Below, piece by piece: positions 44,243 through 55,393 of a stretch of 64,000 bases of DNA. How positions within the stretch are numbered: the first letter of the stretch is position 1; the number at the start of each line of letters is the position of its first letter. A program made the position numbers and the translations under genes. This stretch comes from Paracoccus gahaiensis (GTDB taxonomy: Bacteria > Pseudomonadota > Alphaproteobacteria > Rhodobacterales > Rhodobacteraceae): assembly GCF_005048225.1 (NCBI RefSeq), contig NZ_SUNI01000011.1:1-64000 (forward strand), in the 5' to 3' direction. Below the pieces are notes generated by a model. The model saw only the letters and a list, made by a program, of their open reading frames with translations, did not search any database and was not told the DNA's origin.

Positions 44243-45718
44243 TCACGCAGGCCGCCTGTTCATCCGGACGATCAGGGCGAGGCCGACGGCCAACAGGCCC
44301 AGTGCGACGCCAAGGACAGCGATGAACGACGTCTCGAAGGCAGCATTGGCCGCGTCGAGAAGTTGGGCCGACGCAGCGGCACCAGCCGCCTCGGCATGCT
44401 GCAGGGCCTGGTCGATGCCCAGAGCGGAGGGCCCCACATCCGCCAAGGATGACGGTGCCTCGTAGGAGCGGGCATAGACCGCCGCCAGAATGCTGCCGAA
44501 CACGGTGACACCAATGGCGCCGCCCAGCTCGTAGGAGACCTCCTCGACCGAAGCGGCCGTGCTTGCGCTTTCCCGGGGCGCGTTGTGCATGATGGACGCA
44601 GACGCGGTCGTCATCGTCATCCCGACGCCAATGCCGACCAGGGTGAGCGCGAGGATCTGGATGGGCAGCGAACTGATCGAGACCAGATGAAGACCCAAGC
44701 CCAAGGCGATTGCGCCCATGCCCACCGGCAGCAGGATGCGATCTCCGATCCTCGTGATCAACCGGCCTGTCAGGGGTCCGGCAGCAAAGGATGCAAGCGG
44801 CAAGGGCAGAAGCTGGATGCCCGCCTGCAAGGGCGACAGGCCCATGACCAGTTGGAACCGCTGCGTCATCGCCAGCGACAGGCCCATCAGGCAGGCGGCC
44901 GCGAACAGCGCCGCGATGACGGCGCTGCTGAACGCGGGATTGGCGAAGACCCGCAGATCCAGCATCGGATGCGTCGCCCGCCGCTGTCCGCGGATGAACA
45001 GCGCGATGAAGCCGACGCCGACGCTGGCGGCGATGATGGCCACGGCGAAGGACGGAACGGGCTTGCCGAATTCCTTGATCGCCAGGGTCGTCGCCACCAG
45101 TCCCACCATGATCTGCACCGAGGCCGACAGGCTGAACGGATGGCCCCCTTCCGAGGCCTGCTTTCCCACGATGAGCAGCCCCGCGACGAAGGCGATCAGC
45201 ACGATCGGGACGTTGATCAGGAACACCGACCCCCACCAGAAGAATTCCAGCAGGATGCCACCCAGGATGGGACCGAAGGCCGCCCCCCCGGAGGCCACGG
45301 CGGCCCAGACACCGATGGCAAAGTTGCGCTCTGCATCATCCTCGAACGTATGGCGGATGATGGCCAGCGTGGCGGGCATCATCATGGCCGCGCCGATGGC
45401 CAGCGCGACGCGGCCGGCGATCAGCACCTCCGGCGTCGGGGCAAAGGCCGCCAGCAGCGATGCGGCGCCGAAGACCAGCAGACCGCCCAGAAACATCACC
45501 CGCGGGCCGAACCTGTCGCCAAGCGCGCCCGACGCGGGCAGCAGACCTGCAACCGTCAGCGCATAGGCGTTGACGATCCAGAGCTTTTCGGATGGCGTGG
45601 CGTCCAGTTCGGCGGTCAGTCGCGGCAAGGCGGTATAGAGGACCGTCATGTCGATGACGATCAACAGCAGCGCGCTTGAGACCACGGCCAGCACAAGCCA
45701 GCGATTTCCCGAATCCAT
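44243..45718 (-). CDS. MFS multidrug exporter (DHA2, 14 spans)
   Basis: A 491-residue major-facilitator antiporter with about 14 spans. Motif D1 VIDMTVLYTALPRLTAEL, motif A GALGDRFGPRVMFLGGLLVF and motif C GVWAAVASGGAAFGPILGG mark the drug:H+ antiporter-2 group (SmvA/QacA type). It exports toxic cations or dyes at the inner membrane. The TetR gene is divergent with an intervening palindrome, a standard efflux-pump control unit. Confidence 0.9.
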   Translation of the reverse strand: MDSGNRWLVLAVVSSALLLIVIDMTVLYTALPRLTAELDATPSEKLWIVNAYALTVAGLLPASGALGDRFGPRVMFLGGLLVFGAASLLAAFAPTPEVLIAGRVALAIGAAMMMPATLAIIRHTFEDDAERNFAIGVWAAVASGGAAFGPILGGILLEFFWWGSVFLINVPIVLIAFVAGLLIVGKQASEGGHPFSLSASVQIMVGLVATTLAIKEFGKPVPSFAVAIIAASVGVGFIALFIRGQRRATHPMLDLRVFANPAFSSAVIAALFAAACLMGLSLAMTQRFQLVMGLSPLQAGIQLLPLPLASFAAGPLTGRLITRIGDRILLPVGMGAIALGLGLHLVSISSLPIQILALTLVGIGVGMTMTTASASIMHNAPRESASTAASVEEVSYELGGAIGVTVFGSILAAVYARSYEAPSSLADVGPSALGIDQALQHAEAAGAAASAQLLDAANAAFETSFIAVLGVALGLLAVGLALIVRMNRRPA

Positions 45719-45765
45719 GTCTTTTTCCTCTTCGGCTTGCGCCAGATTCGCGGCTGATATAAATC

Positions 45766-45775
45766 CATACGTATG
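45766..45775. promoter_or_regulatory. Operator candidate CATACGTATG between MFS and TetR genes
   Basis: A perfect 10-bp palindrome CATACGTATG in an AT-rich stretch, 17 bp before the TetR start chosen and 47 bp before the MFS gene. TACGTA-centred palindromes are usual TetR targets. Confidence 0.55.
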
Positions 45776-45792
45776 TAATGGAAAGGGGCCGG

Positions 45793-46356
45793 ATGGGACG
45801 CCACAAAACGGTTGATCGCGACAACCTTCTCGACCTGGCCGAGGATATCGTTCGCAGCCAGGGGGCCGCGGCGTTGACCATCGACTCCCTGGCCAAGGCG
45901 GCGGGCATTACCAAGGGAGGGGTCCAGTATACGTTCCCCAGCAAGGCGGCGCTGATCGACGCGCTCTGCGCGCGCTGGATGGAAAGCTACGAGACGCTGT
46001 TTGCCACGATGATCGCGCCCGATCCGACGCCGGTCGACGTGATCGATGCCCATGTCGGTGCGACGTTCACCGACAGCGGCCCCGCGCAAGCGAAGGCCGC
46101 AAGCATGATGACCTTGATGCTTCAGTCGCCAGAGTTCATGGCGGCCACGCAGACATGGTATCGACAGCGCATGCAGGCCCTTGATCCGTCGGCACCGGAG
46201 GATCGACAGGCACGGTTGGCGTTTCTGGCCACCGAGGGGGCATTCTTCCTGCGCTATTTCGGGTTTCTGGACATCGCGGATGAGGACTGGGCGGCGATCC
46301 ATCGTGACATCCGATCAAGCCTGACGACAAGGCGTCAGGCGACGTCGGACGAGTGA
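45793..46356 (+). CDS. TetR-family regulator of the MFS exporter
   Basis: A 187-residue TetR protein. Helix-turn-helix: DIVRSQGAAALTIDSLAKAA, GITKGGVQYTFPSKAALIDA. The Gly-Gly-Val-Gln in the recognition helix is typical of efflux-pump TetRs such as the SmvR group. An ATG five codons upstream is possible; GAAAGGGG supports the start used. Confidence 0.88.
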   Translation: MGRHKTVDRDNLLDLAEDIVRSQGAAALTIDSLAKAAGITKGGVQYTFPSKAALIDALCARWMESYETLFATMIAPDPTPVDVIDAHVGATFTDSGPAQAKAASMMTLMLQSPEFMAATQTWYRQRMQALDPSAPEDRQARLAFLATEGAFFLRYFGFLDIADEDWAAIHRDIRSSLTTRRQATSDE

Positions 46357-46648
46357 ACGGAGGCTGAGACGCATCCGTATCATGGCCGCGGATCGGGCAG
46401 CGACCTGGACCTCGACGGGATGCGTTTCGGGACAGTTTGGCCCCGCAGGGCGGTCCCACAAGCGTGGCAGGCAAACGCCCCCGGTGCCGAACATGTGGCC
46501 GTCCTGGCACGCCTTCCCCGTCAGCGGGGCGTCATGCCCCGCACAGCCGACATGAACAGCCGGTGTCCCGATCATTTCAGTCCGAAACCGCCTTGCCCTC
46601 GACCGGCGGAATATGACATCATGACGTCATTGCAGTCGGGTGCCGTCA

Positions 46649-46837
46649 ATGTCGAAAAGCAAGACTGCCAGCGCCAAATCCGAGGACGCCAAGAAGGTGA
46701 ACACATCGCTGCGGCTTCATCGGAAAACCCTGAAGGCGCTGAAGACCCGTGCCATCGAAGATGACACGAGCGTCCAGAAGATCATGGAAGAGCTGGTCGA
46801 CGGCTATCTCAAGAAGGCGGGAACCAAGAAATCATGA
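46649..46837 (+). CDS. Ribbon-helix-helix-like small protein
   Basis: A 62-residue basic protein. After a Lys/Ser-rich head the sequence VNTSLRLHRKTLKALKTRAI, EDDTSVQKIMEELVDGYLKK has the beta-helix-helix pattern of CopG/Arc-type DNA-binding proteins. Its stop overlaps the CHAD gene start as ATGA, so it is the first gene of the CHAD-ParA-CYTH operon. RHH proteins are usual partners of small ParA ATPases. An ATGACGTCAT palindrome lies 19 bp upstream (46621-46630) and could be its own operator. Confidence 0.7.
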   Translation: MSKSKTASAKSEDAKKVNTSLRLHRKTLKALKTRAIEDDTSVQKIMEELVDGYLKKAGTKKS

Positions 46838-48363
46838 AGCAGTCACAGCGCAGTGTCCTGATCCTGCCCGGAATGCTGGCGGACGAGGACCTCGGCACCA
46901 CGATCGGGGATTTGGAGATCCAGGTCAGCCAACCCGACGCGGAGACGGATTTCGAAATTCTGGACAACCATATCGGATCTCTCCAGATGTCGGGCCAGGT
47001 GCTGATCAGGGCCGGAAAGACCCTGACCCTTCTGGGAGGGCATGAGGGGCTGATCTCGCAAGGAGCGGCCTCGAAGGGGAACCTTGTCACGGGACTGAAG
47101 GACGGACCTGTCAAGGACGCCCTGCAGCATGTCCCTCCCTTGCGCGGTCTGCTGGGGGTCGGGTCCGGGACCATAAGCCACCGGGACCTGTCCATGACCG
47201 ATGACGAGAACAAGACGCTGGTTCGCGCGCATCTGACCACGCTGAACCCGAAAGGTGGGGGAGACGCCGTGACGATCGCGGCGCTGCACCCGCTTCGCGG
47301 ATATGACGAGGCCCTCGAACAGCTGCGCGATCACCTCCGGGCGAGCGCCGAGACCGCCTCGCCCGACGCTGCGGACCTGTCCCCGATGCTGTTTCCGGAT
47401 CAGCCGCGATACAACGCCAAGCCTGACGTCGCCATCGTCGAGAATGCCACGGCCTGGCAGAGCGCCGGCGATGTCATCACCGTCTATCTGCAGGTGGCCC
47501 GCGAGAATGAAGCCGGGATCATCGCCGACCATGACACGGAATTTCTGCACGATTACCGGGTGGCGCTGCGAAAGGTCAGATCGGTCCTGAGCCTCTTCAA
47601 GGGCGTCTATCCGGAAGAGCAGACCGCAAAGTTCAAGGGCATTGCATCAGAGCTGATGTCTCCGACGGGCCGGCTGCGGGATCTGGACGTCTACCTTCTT
47701 GCCCGGGACGACTATTTCGCGATGCTGCCTCCCTCCCTGCACAAGGGACTGGCTCTGATGTTCGAGATGTTCCGCAAGGAGCGTCGTGGCGCCCACCGCG
47801 CCTTGGCGGCCCATCTCAGAAGTTCCGGGTATCACTCTGCCATCACCGACCTGCAGGCCGCGTTTGCTGGCACCGACGGCCCGCCAAAGGGCCCGATGGC
47901 GGACGCCTCGGTGGGCGACTATGCCCGTCGCCTGATCTGGAAGCGCTATCGCAAGGTGTGCCGGATCGCCCGCGGGATCACGGCCGACACGCCCGACGAC
48001 CAGGTCCACGAGCTGCGGATCGGCTGCAAGAAGCTGCGCTATCTGATGGAGTTCTTTGCGCCGCTCTATCCGGCGGCAGCCGTCAAGCCCATCCTGAAGC
48101 CCCTCAAGCGCCTTCAGGACAATCTGGGCCTGTTCAACGACTATTCGGTGCAGCAGGCATTCCTGCAGAGGTTCATGGACGGTCACGAGCCGCTCGGCCA
48201 CAAGCAGGACCTTGTCCTGGCGCAGAGCATCGGGGCGTTGATCGCGGTGCTGCACGAACGCCAGAAAGAGGAGCGTGCCCGGATCATGGCAAGCTTCTCC
48301 CAGTTCGATGGCGCCGACATTCGCAGCCAGTTCCGCTCCCTGTTCAACGCCAAGGAAGCCTGA
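46834..48363 (+). CDS. CHAD-domain protein
   Basis: A 509-residue protein. The CHAD domain covers about residues 215-505, with the two conserved helical-repeat signatures HDYRVALRKVRSVLSLFKGV and HELRIGCKKLRYLMEFFAPL, rich in His, Arg and Lys that can grip polyphosphate. The N-terminal 200 residues have no CYTH ExExK motif but occupy the place where CYTH stands in CYTH-CHAD fusions, and may be a decayed CYTH-like domain. CHAD proteins are known to sit on polyphosphate granules. It lies between a small RHH-like gene (ATGA overlap) and a ParA gene (1-bp gap). Confidence 0.88.
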   Translation: MKQSQRSVLILPGMLADEDLGTTIGDLEIQVSQPDAETDFEILDNHIGSLQMSGQVLIRAGKTLTLLGGHEGLISQGAASKGNLVTGLKDGPVKDALQHVPPLRGLLGVGSGTISHRDLSMTDDENKTLVRAHLTTLNPKGGGDAVTIAALHPLRGYDEALEQLRDHLRASAETASPDAADLSPMLFPDQPRYNAKPDVAIVENATAWQSAGDVITVYLQVARENEAGIIADHDTEFLHDYRVALRKVRSVLSLFKGVYPEEQTAKFKGIASELMSPTGRLRDLDVYLLARDDYFAMLPPSLHKGLALMFEMFRKERRGAHRALAAHLRSSGYHSAITDLQAAFAGTDGPPKGPMADASVGDYARRLIWKRYRKVCRIARGITADTPDDQVHELRIGCKKLRYLMEFFAPLYPAAAVKPILKPLKRLQDNLGLFNDYSVQQAFLQRFMDGHEPLGHKQDLVLAQSIGALIAVLHERQKEERARIMASFSQFDGADIRSQFRSLFNAKEA

Positions 48364-48364
48364 G

Positions 48365-49126
48365 ATGAAGATTGTCGCCTGCTACAGCAACAAGGGGGGC
48401 GTCGGAAAGACCGCCGCCTCGGTCAACCTGGCCTATGCCTTCGCCGAGACCGGCAGCCGGGTCCTGCTCTGCGATCTGGATCCCCAGGGGGCCTCGGGCT
48501 TCTACTTCCGGGTGAAGCCGTCGCAGAAGCTGGACAATGACGCGTTCTTCGAAGAGGCCAAACAGGTCGCAAAGGCCATCCGCGGCAGTGATTACGACAA
48601 TCTGGACATCCTGCCCGCGAACATGACCTTCCGCGATTTCGACGTCTTCCTGTCCCGGATGAAGAACAGCCAGTCCCGGCTCAAGAAATCGCTGAAGGCC
48701 GTCGGCAGCGACTATGACATCATCGTTCTCGACTGCCCTCCCAACATCTCGACATTGTCCGAGAACGTCCTGCAGGCAGCGGATCTGATCGTCGTCCCGG
48801 TCATTCCCACCACCCTGTCCGAGAGGACATTCGAGCAGCTTCTGGAGTTTGTCGAAGGCCAGGAGGCGACCAAGGTCAGCAAGAAGAAGATCGCGGCATT
48901 CTTCTCGATGGTGCAGCGCCAGAAGGTCCTTCACGGCGAGACCATGGCACGGATGCGCGACACCTATCCGAAACGGATCCTCAAGGCCGCGTTGCCGTTC
49001 TCGACGGATGTCGAACGCATGGGGGTCAATCGGGCCCCGGTGCTGGCGTTCGCGTCCGACCGGCCGTCCGCGAAAGCATACCGGCAGATCTTTGCGGAAG
49101 TTCAGACACGATTGAGGGAGAGCTGA
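48365..49126 (+). CDS. ParA-family ATPase
   Basis: A 253-residue ParA/Soj-type protein. The deviant Walker A is NKGGVGKTAASVNLAYAFAE with the signature Lys at both ends, then LLCDLDPQGASG and Walker B-type IIVLDCPPN. No N-terminal helix-turn-helix is present, as in small ParA proteins and cargo-positioning relatives. No ParB gene follows; the neighbours are CHAD, CYTH and NUDIX genes. ParA dimers bind DNA nonspecifically and move cargo on an ATP cycle. Start chosen right after the CHAD stop. Confidence 0.92.
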   Translation: MKIVACYSNKGGVGKTAASVNLAYAFAETGSRVLLCDLDPQGASGFYFRVKPSQKLDNDAFFEEAKQVAKAIRGSDYDNLDILPANMTFRDFDVFLSRMKNSQSRLKKSLKAVGSDYDIIVLDCPPNISTLSENVLQAADLIVVPVIPTTLSERTFEQLLEFVEGQEATKVSKKKIAAFFSMVQRQKVLHGETMARMRDTYPKRILKAALPFSTDVERMGVNRAPVLAFASDRPSAKAYRQIFAEVQTRLRES

Positions 49127-49131
49127 GCACG

Positions 49132-49626
49132 ATGGAACCATCGCTGGAGATCGAGCGGAAATTCCTGGTCACGACCCTGCCGGATCTGGCGGCGGCCAGC
49201 AGGTCATCCCTTCGCCAGGGCTATCTTACCGTGCCGGAGGATTCTGTCGAGGTCCGGCTTCGCCAGACCGATGGAACCTTCATCCTCTGCGTGAAATCCG
49301 GCGAGGGGATCGTCCGGGGCGAACGCGAGATCGAGATCAGCGAGGCTCAGTTCCAGCTGCTCTGGCCCCAGACAGAGGGCCGCCGCGTCGAGAAGACCCG
49401 GTGGACCGGCGGCCTGGATCAGGGACTGACCTTCGAGCTGGACATCTTCGGGGGTGCTCTGGCGCCGCTGATGATGGTCGAGGTCGAGTTCCGATCCGAG
49501 GCCGAGGCCCATCAGTTCGTCGCCCCGGACTGGTTCGGGCGCGATGTCAGCACCGACAGGCGCTTTGGCAACAAGTCGTTGGCGCTGTCGGGCGCTTCCT
49601 TCATCCGCGAGCTGTCCGGTGGCTGA
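49132..49626 (+). CDS. CYTH-domain triphosphatase-like protein, first copy
   Basis: A 164-residue CYTH protein. The start SLEIERKFLV carries the ExExK metal/phosphate motif; then LRQGYLTVPEDSVEVRLRQT and further Lys/Arg/Glu strands (GEREIEISEAQFQLLWPQTE, FELDIFGG, MVEVEFRSEAEA) build the tunnel. CYTH enzymes hydrolyse triphosphate, thiamine triphosphate or polyphosphate-like chains. It lies 5 bp after parA; its end overlaps the NUDIX gene, which starts with GTG, by 8 bp. Confidence 0.92.
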   Translation: MEPSLEIERKFLVTTLPDLAAASRSSLRQGYLTVPEDSVEVRLRQTDGTFILCVKSGEGIVRGEREIEISEAQFQLLWPQTEGRRVEKTRWTGGLDQGLTFELDIFGGALAPLMMVEVEFRSEAEAHQFVAPDWFGRDVSTDRRFGNKSLALSGASFIRELSGG

Positions 49627-50017
49627 AAAGCGGTACGGAGTTCTCTGCCAGCTCCCCGGAAAGGGGAAGGAACGCATTGTCCTGGTCAGCCGGCAAGGCA
49701 GCAAGGAATGGATCCACCCGAAGGGACGCCGCATTCCGGGCATGTCGGGGCGCGGGTCTGCCCGCCGTGAGGCCTATGAAGAGGGCGGGCTCAGGGGCCG
49801 CATCCACGCCGACCGGAAAACGGTCGTGAAATGCCGGCAGGGCGGAAAGAAGATCCGGCTGACGCTCTATACGATGCGCGTCGAGAAGATGCTGAAGCGG
49901 TGGCCCGAGAGCCGCAAACGCGACAGGATCGTCGTATCCGCATCCAAGGCCGAGCGTCTGCTGCGTTGCCCCGGGATGCTCGAGGGACTTCGATCGCTGA
50001 CGAAGAAGAAACGATAA
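49619..50017 (+). CDS. NUDIX hydrolase-like protein (DIPP type)
   Basis: A 132-residue protein starting with GTG inside the CYTH gene. A NUDIX box is visible: PKGRRIPGMSGRGSA then RREAYEEGGL. The REAYEEGG part is intact; the Glu normally six residues after the first Gly is Met. Family members acting on diphosphoinositol polyphosphates or dinucleoside polyphosphates share this PKGxxxxG style. The C-terminal half is very basic (RWPESRKRDR, LTKKKR). Its likely substrate is a polyphosphate-type polymer or nucleotide. Confidence 0.82.
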   Translation: MAEKRYGVLCQLPGKGKERIVLVSRQGSKEWIHPKGRRIPGMSGRGSARREAYEEGGLRGRIHADRKTVVKCRQGGKKIRLTLYTMRVEKMLKRWPESRKRDRIVVSASKAERLLRCPGMLEGLRSLTKKKR

Positions 50018-50022
50018 GGTCG

Positions 50023-50068
50023 GGGCAAGGCCTTGCCCTGCATTTCAGGGGCCGCCACGGCGGCCCCT
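50023..50068 (+). terminator. Two strong hairpins between NUDIX and second CYTH genes
   Basis: GGGCAAGGCCTTGCCC (50023-50038) is a perfect palindrome, and AGGGGCCGCC-AC-GGCGGCCCCT (50047-50068) is a 10-bp stem with a 2-base loop. No T-run follows, so these may be a partial terminator or mRNA-processing site that lowers expression of the last gene. Confidence 0.5.
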
Positions 50069-50115
50069 CACGACTCAGAACGGCCTCCGCGGGGGCCGCA
50101 ACCGACGAGGCGAGA

Positions 50116-50613
50116 TTGGGTATCGAGATTGAACGCAAGTTCCTTGTGACCAGCGGGGATTGGCGTGGCCAGACCCTTGGCTGTCATCACATCAAGGATT
50201 ATCTGGTCGCGCGCTTCGACACCGGCAAGGCGCGCATCCGGGTCTTCGATGATCAGGCGACCCTGACCATCAAGGGCAACCGCACCGGGGTGTCGCGCAG
50301 CGAGTTTCATTTCGATCTGTCCCGGGATCAGGCCCGCGACATGATCGCCGAGTTTTCCACTGCCCCGATCCTGGAGAAGCGGCGCCATGACATCCAGTTT
50401 TCCGGCCTGCTCTGGCAGGTCGACGAGTATCTCGGGGCGCTGTCGGGTCTTGTGACCTGCGACGTGGAACTTCCGCATGAACATCACGACTTTTCCCGCC
50501 CTCTCTGGGCCGGACGCGACATCACCCATGACAGCAGGTACAGTTCGGCGCAGCTTGCCCGGGCGATGCATGCCGATGGCTTCGTGCTGGCGGATTTCCT
50601 GACGAGCGGCTGA
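50116..50613 (+). CDS. CYTH-domain triphosphatase-like protein, second copy
   Basis: A 165-residue CYTH protein with a TTG start after GAGGCGAG. LGIEIERKFLVTSGDW has the ExExK motif, then DYLVARFDTGKARIRVFDDQ, TLTIKGNRTG, RSEFHFDL and KRRHDIQFSG, WQVDEYLG match a class of short adenylate-cyclase-like CYTH proteins. It differs clearly from the first copy, so this is an old pair and not a recent duplication. It closes the operon. Confidence 0.86.
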   Translation: MGIEIERKFLVTSGDWRGQTLGCHHIKDYLVARFDTGKARIRVFDDQATLTIKGNRTGVSRSEFHFDLSRDQARDMIAEFSTAPILEKRRHDIQFSGLLWQVDEYLGALSGLVTCDVELPHEHHDFSRPLWAGRDITHDSRYSSAQLARAMHADGFVLADFLTSG

Positions 50614-50782
50614 TAATGGTGCCATATCAACCCCCTCCGTGTCGTTTCCGAGAGAACACGACCGAACGGCGTCTGTGCCCGGCCCGCCGGCACATGACAC
50701 CGTCACAATCCAAGCGCGAGAGATTGCCGGGAAGGGGTGGCGGCTGCAGGAAACCGCAGTCGTCTTCACGAGACGCTCTGTG

Positions 50783-52041
50783 TCAGACACGTCTCTCTTC
50801 GCCCCATTTCCCGAACGCGGCGCGCAAGTCCGCGTCGCGGGCCACGGCCTGATCGGGGCTCAGGCCCCCGCTGGCCGCCGCCCATGCGGCGCGGATCGCC
50901 CGGACCCCGGCGGCGGGCCCGCCGGGATGGCCGTGGATGCCGCCGCCGCCCAGATACATCAGGTCCAGCGTCTGCCCGGTGCGGCGCCAGGTCTCGAAGG
51001 CCTGCCCGCCCCATTGGCCCGAACAGACCACCGGCAGCGCCCGGTCGGCCTCCGAGAAGATCGGCGTCGTCACATCGGCAAAGGACTGCACGAAGCTGTC
51101 GTCGCCCTCCCAGTATTTCGCGGCGATGCCGTTGATCTGGAACTGGTCCACGCCCAGCAACCGCCAGATCTTCTGATAGGGGCGGAAGTCGAAGCCGAAG
51201 CCTGGATGCCGGGTCAGCAGGTCCCATCCGTTGCGATGCGCGTGCAGGCACAAGGCCGACCGCTTGCGCAGAAACGCCATTCCCCCCGGTCCGATCGAGT
51301 TGATGTTGACGACCGCCGCGGTGCCGCCATGGGCCAGCACATGATCGTGGTTGCGCATCATCACGTCGGGATCGGCCGCCGAGATGCCGAAGGCATACAT
51401 GACCCGCTTGCCGGTCCGCTGCTCGTGGTCGTGGATCACCGGCATGATCGCCTCGACCCGCGCGGCCAGGGGCGCATAGGCGGGGTTCATCATCTTCTCG
51501 TCGTCCTTTATGAAGTCGACGCCCGCGTCGCAGAGCGTCCGCACGACCTCGGCCGTCTCGTCGGGGGTCAGCCCCAGGGAGGGCTTGATGATCGAGGCGA
51601 TGATCGGCCCCTCGGCCACCCCCGTCAGGCGCCGCGAGCCCTCGATCCCGAATTGCGGCCCCGGATGGCAGGCGAACTCGGGCGGCAGGTGCAGATCCAG
51701 GATGCGGATGCCGGTCAGCCCGCGCGCCGCGAAGACCCCGCCAAGCGTCACCGTCATCAGCGCCGCGATGTCGGTGCCGATGCTGTCCAGCGGATAGGCG
51801 ATCACCGCCTCGGCACGCTGGACGGGGCCGGCAGGGCCGCCCGCCTCGGGCAGCGAGGGGGTGGGTTGAGGGTCCAGGATCGTCACCGCCTCGACCCGCG
51901 CGGCGTGGCGGGCGCGCAGGGCGTCCGTCTCTGCGGGCAGGTCGGTGAAGGTGCCGGTGGACTGGTCGGCGGCGATCTTGTCGGCCATGGCGCGGGGATC
52001 GCCGGGGGTCTCGATGCGGTAGGTGACGCGGATCATCGGGC

Positions 52042-52045
<4 letters not shown>
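50783..52045 (-). CDS. oiaX: RuBisCO-like protein of apionate catabolism
   Basis: A 420-residue form-IV RuBisCO homologue. IIASIIKPSLGLTPDETAEV is the KPxxGL strand, and GVDFIKDDEKMMN keeps the carbamylation Lys and the two metal acids (K, D, E). CSGQWGGQAFETW and LMYLGGGGIHGHPGG complete the phosphate sites. In apiose catabolism such enzymes decarboxylate 3-oxo-isoapionate 4-phosphate (OiaX) or cleave it by transcarboxylation (OiaT). No erythrulose-phosphate isomerase gene is in the window, which leaves OiaT possible. Overlaps the kinase gene by ATGA. Confidence 0.85.
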
Positions 52046-55336
<3,291 letters not shown>

Positions 55337-55340
55337 GGCA

Positions 55341-55368
55341 ACGGGTCCGGCGTCACCGCCGGACCCGT
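55341..55368 (+). terminator. Hairpin after the sugar-binding-protein gene
   Basis: ACGGGTCCGGCG and CGCCGGACCCGT form a perfect 12-bp stem with a TCAC loop, directly after the stop codon. The T-content after it is low, so it probably acts as an mRNA stabiliser or attenuator that keeps binding-protein levels high. Confidence 0.6.
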
Positions 55369-55393
55369 CCTTCGTGGCTCTTTCGTCGAGGAT

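Noticed and set aside
48365..49126. ParA considered as evidence of a plasmid partition or repABC locus
   Set aside because: No ParB, RepC or iteron-like repeats are present; the neighbours are CHAD, CYTH and NUDIX genes.
49132..50613. The two CYTH genes considered as a recent tandem duplication
   Set aside because: Apart from the EIERKFLV start they differ widely in sequence and in motifs, so they are old, distinct paralogues.
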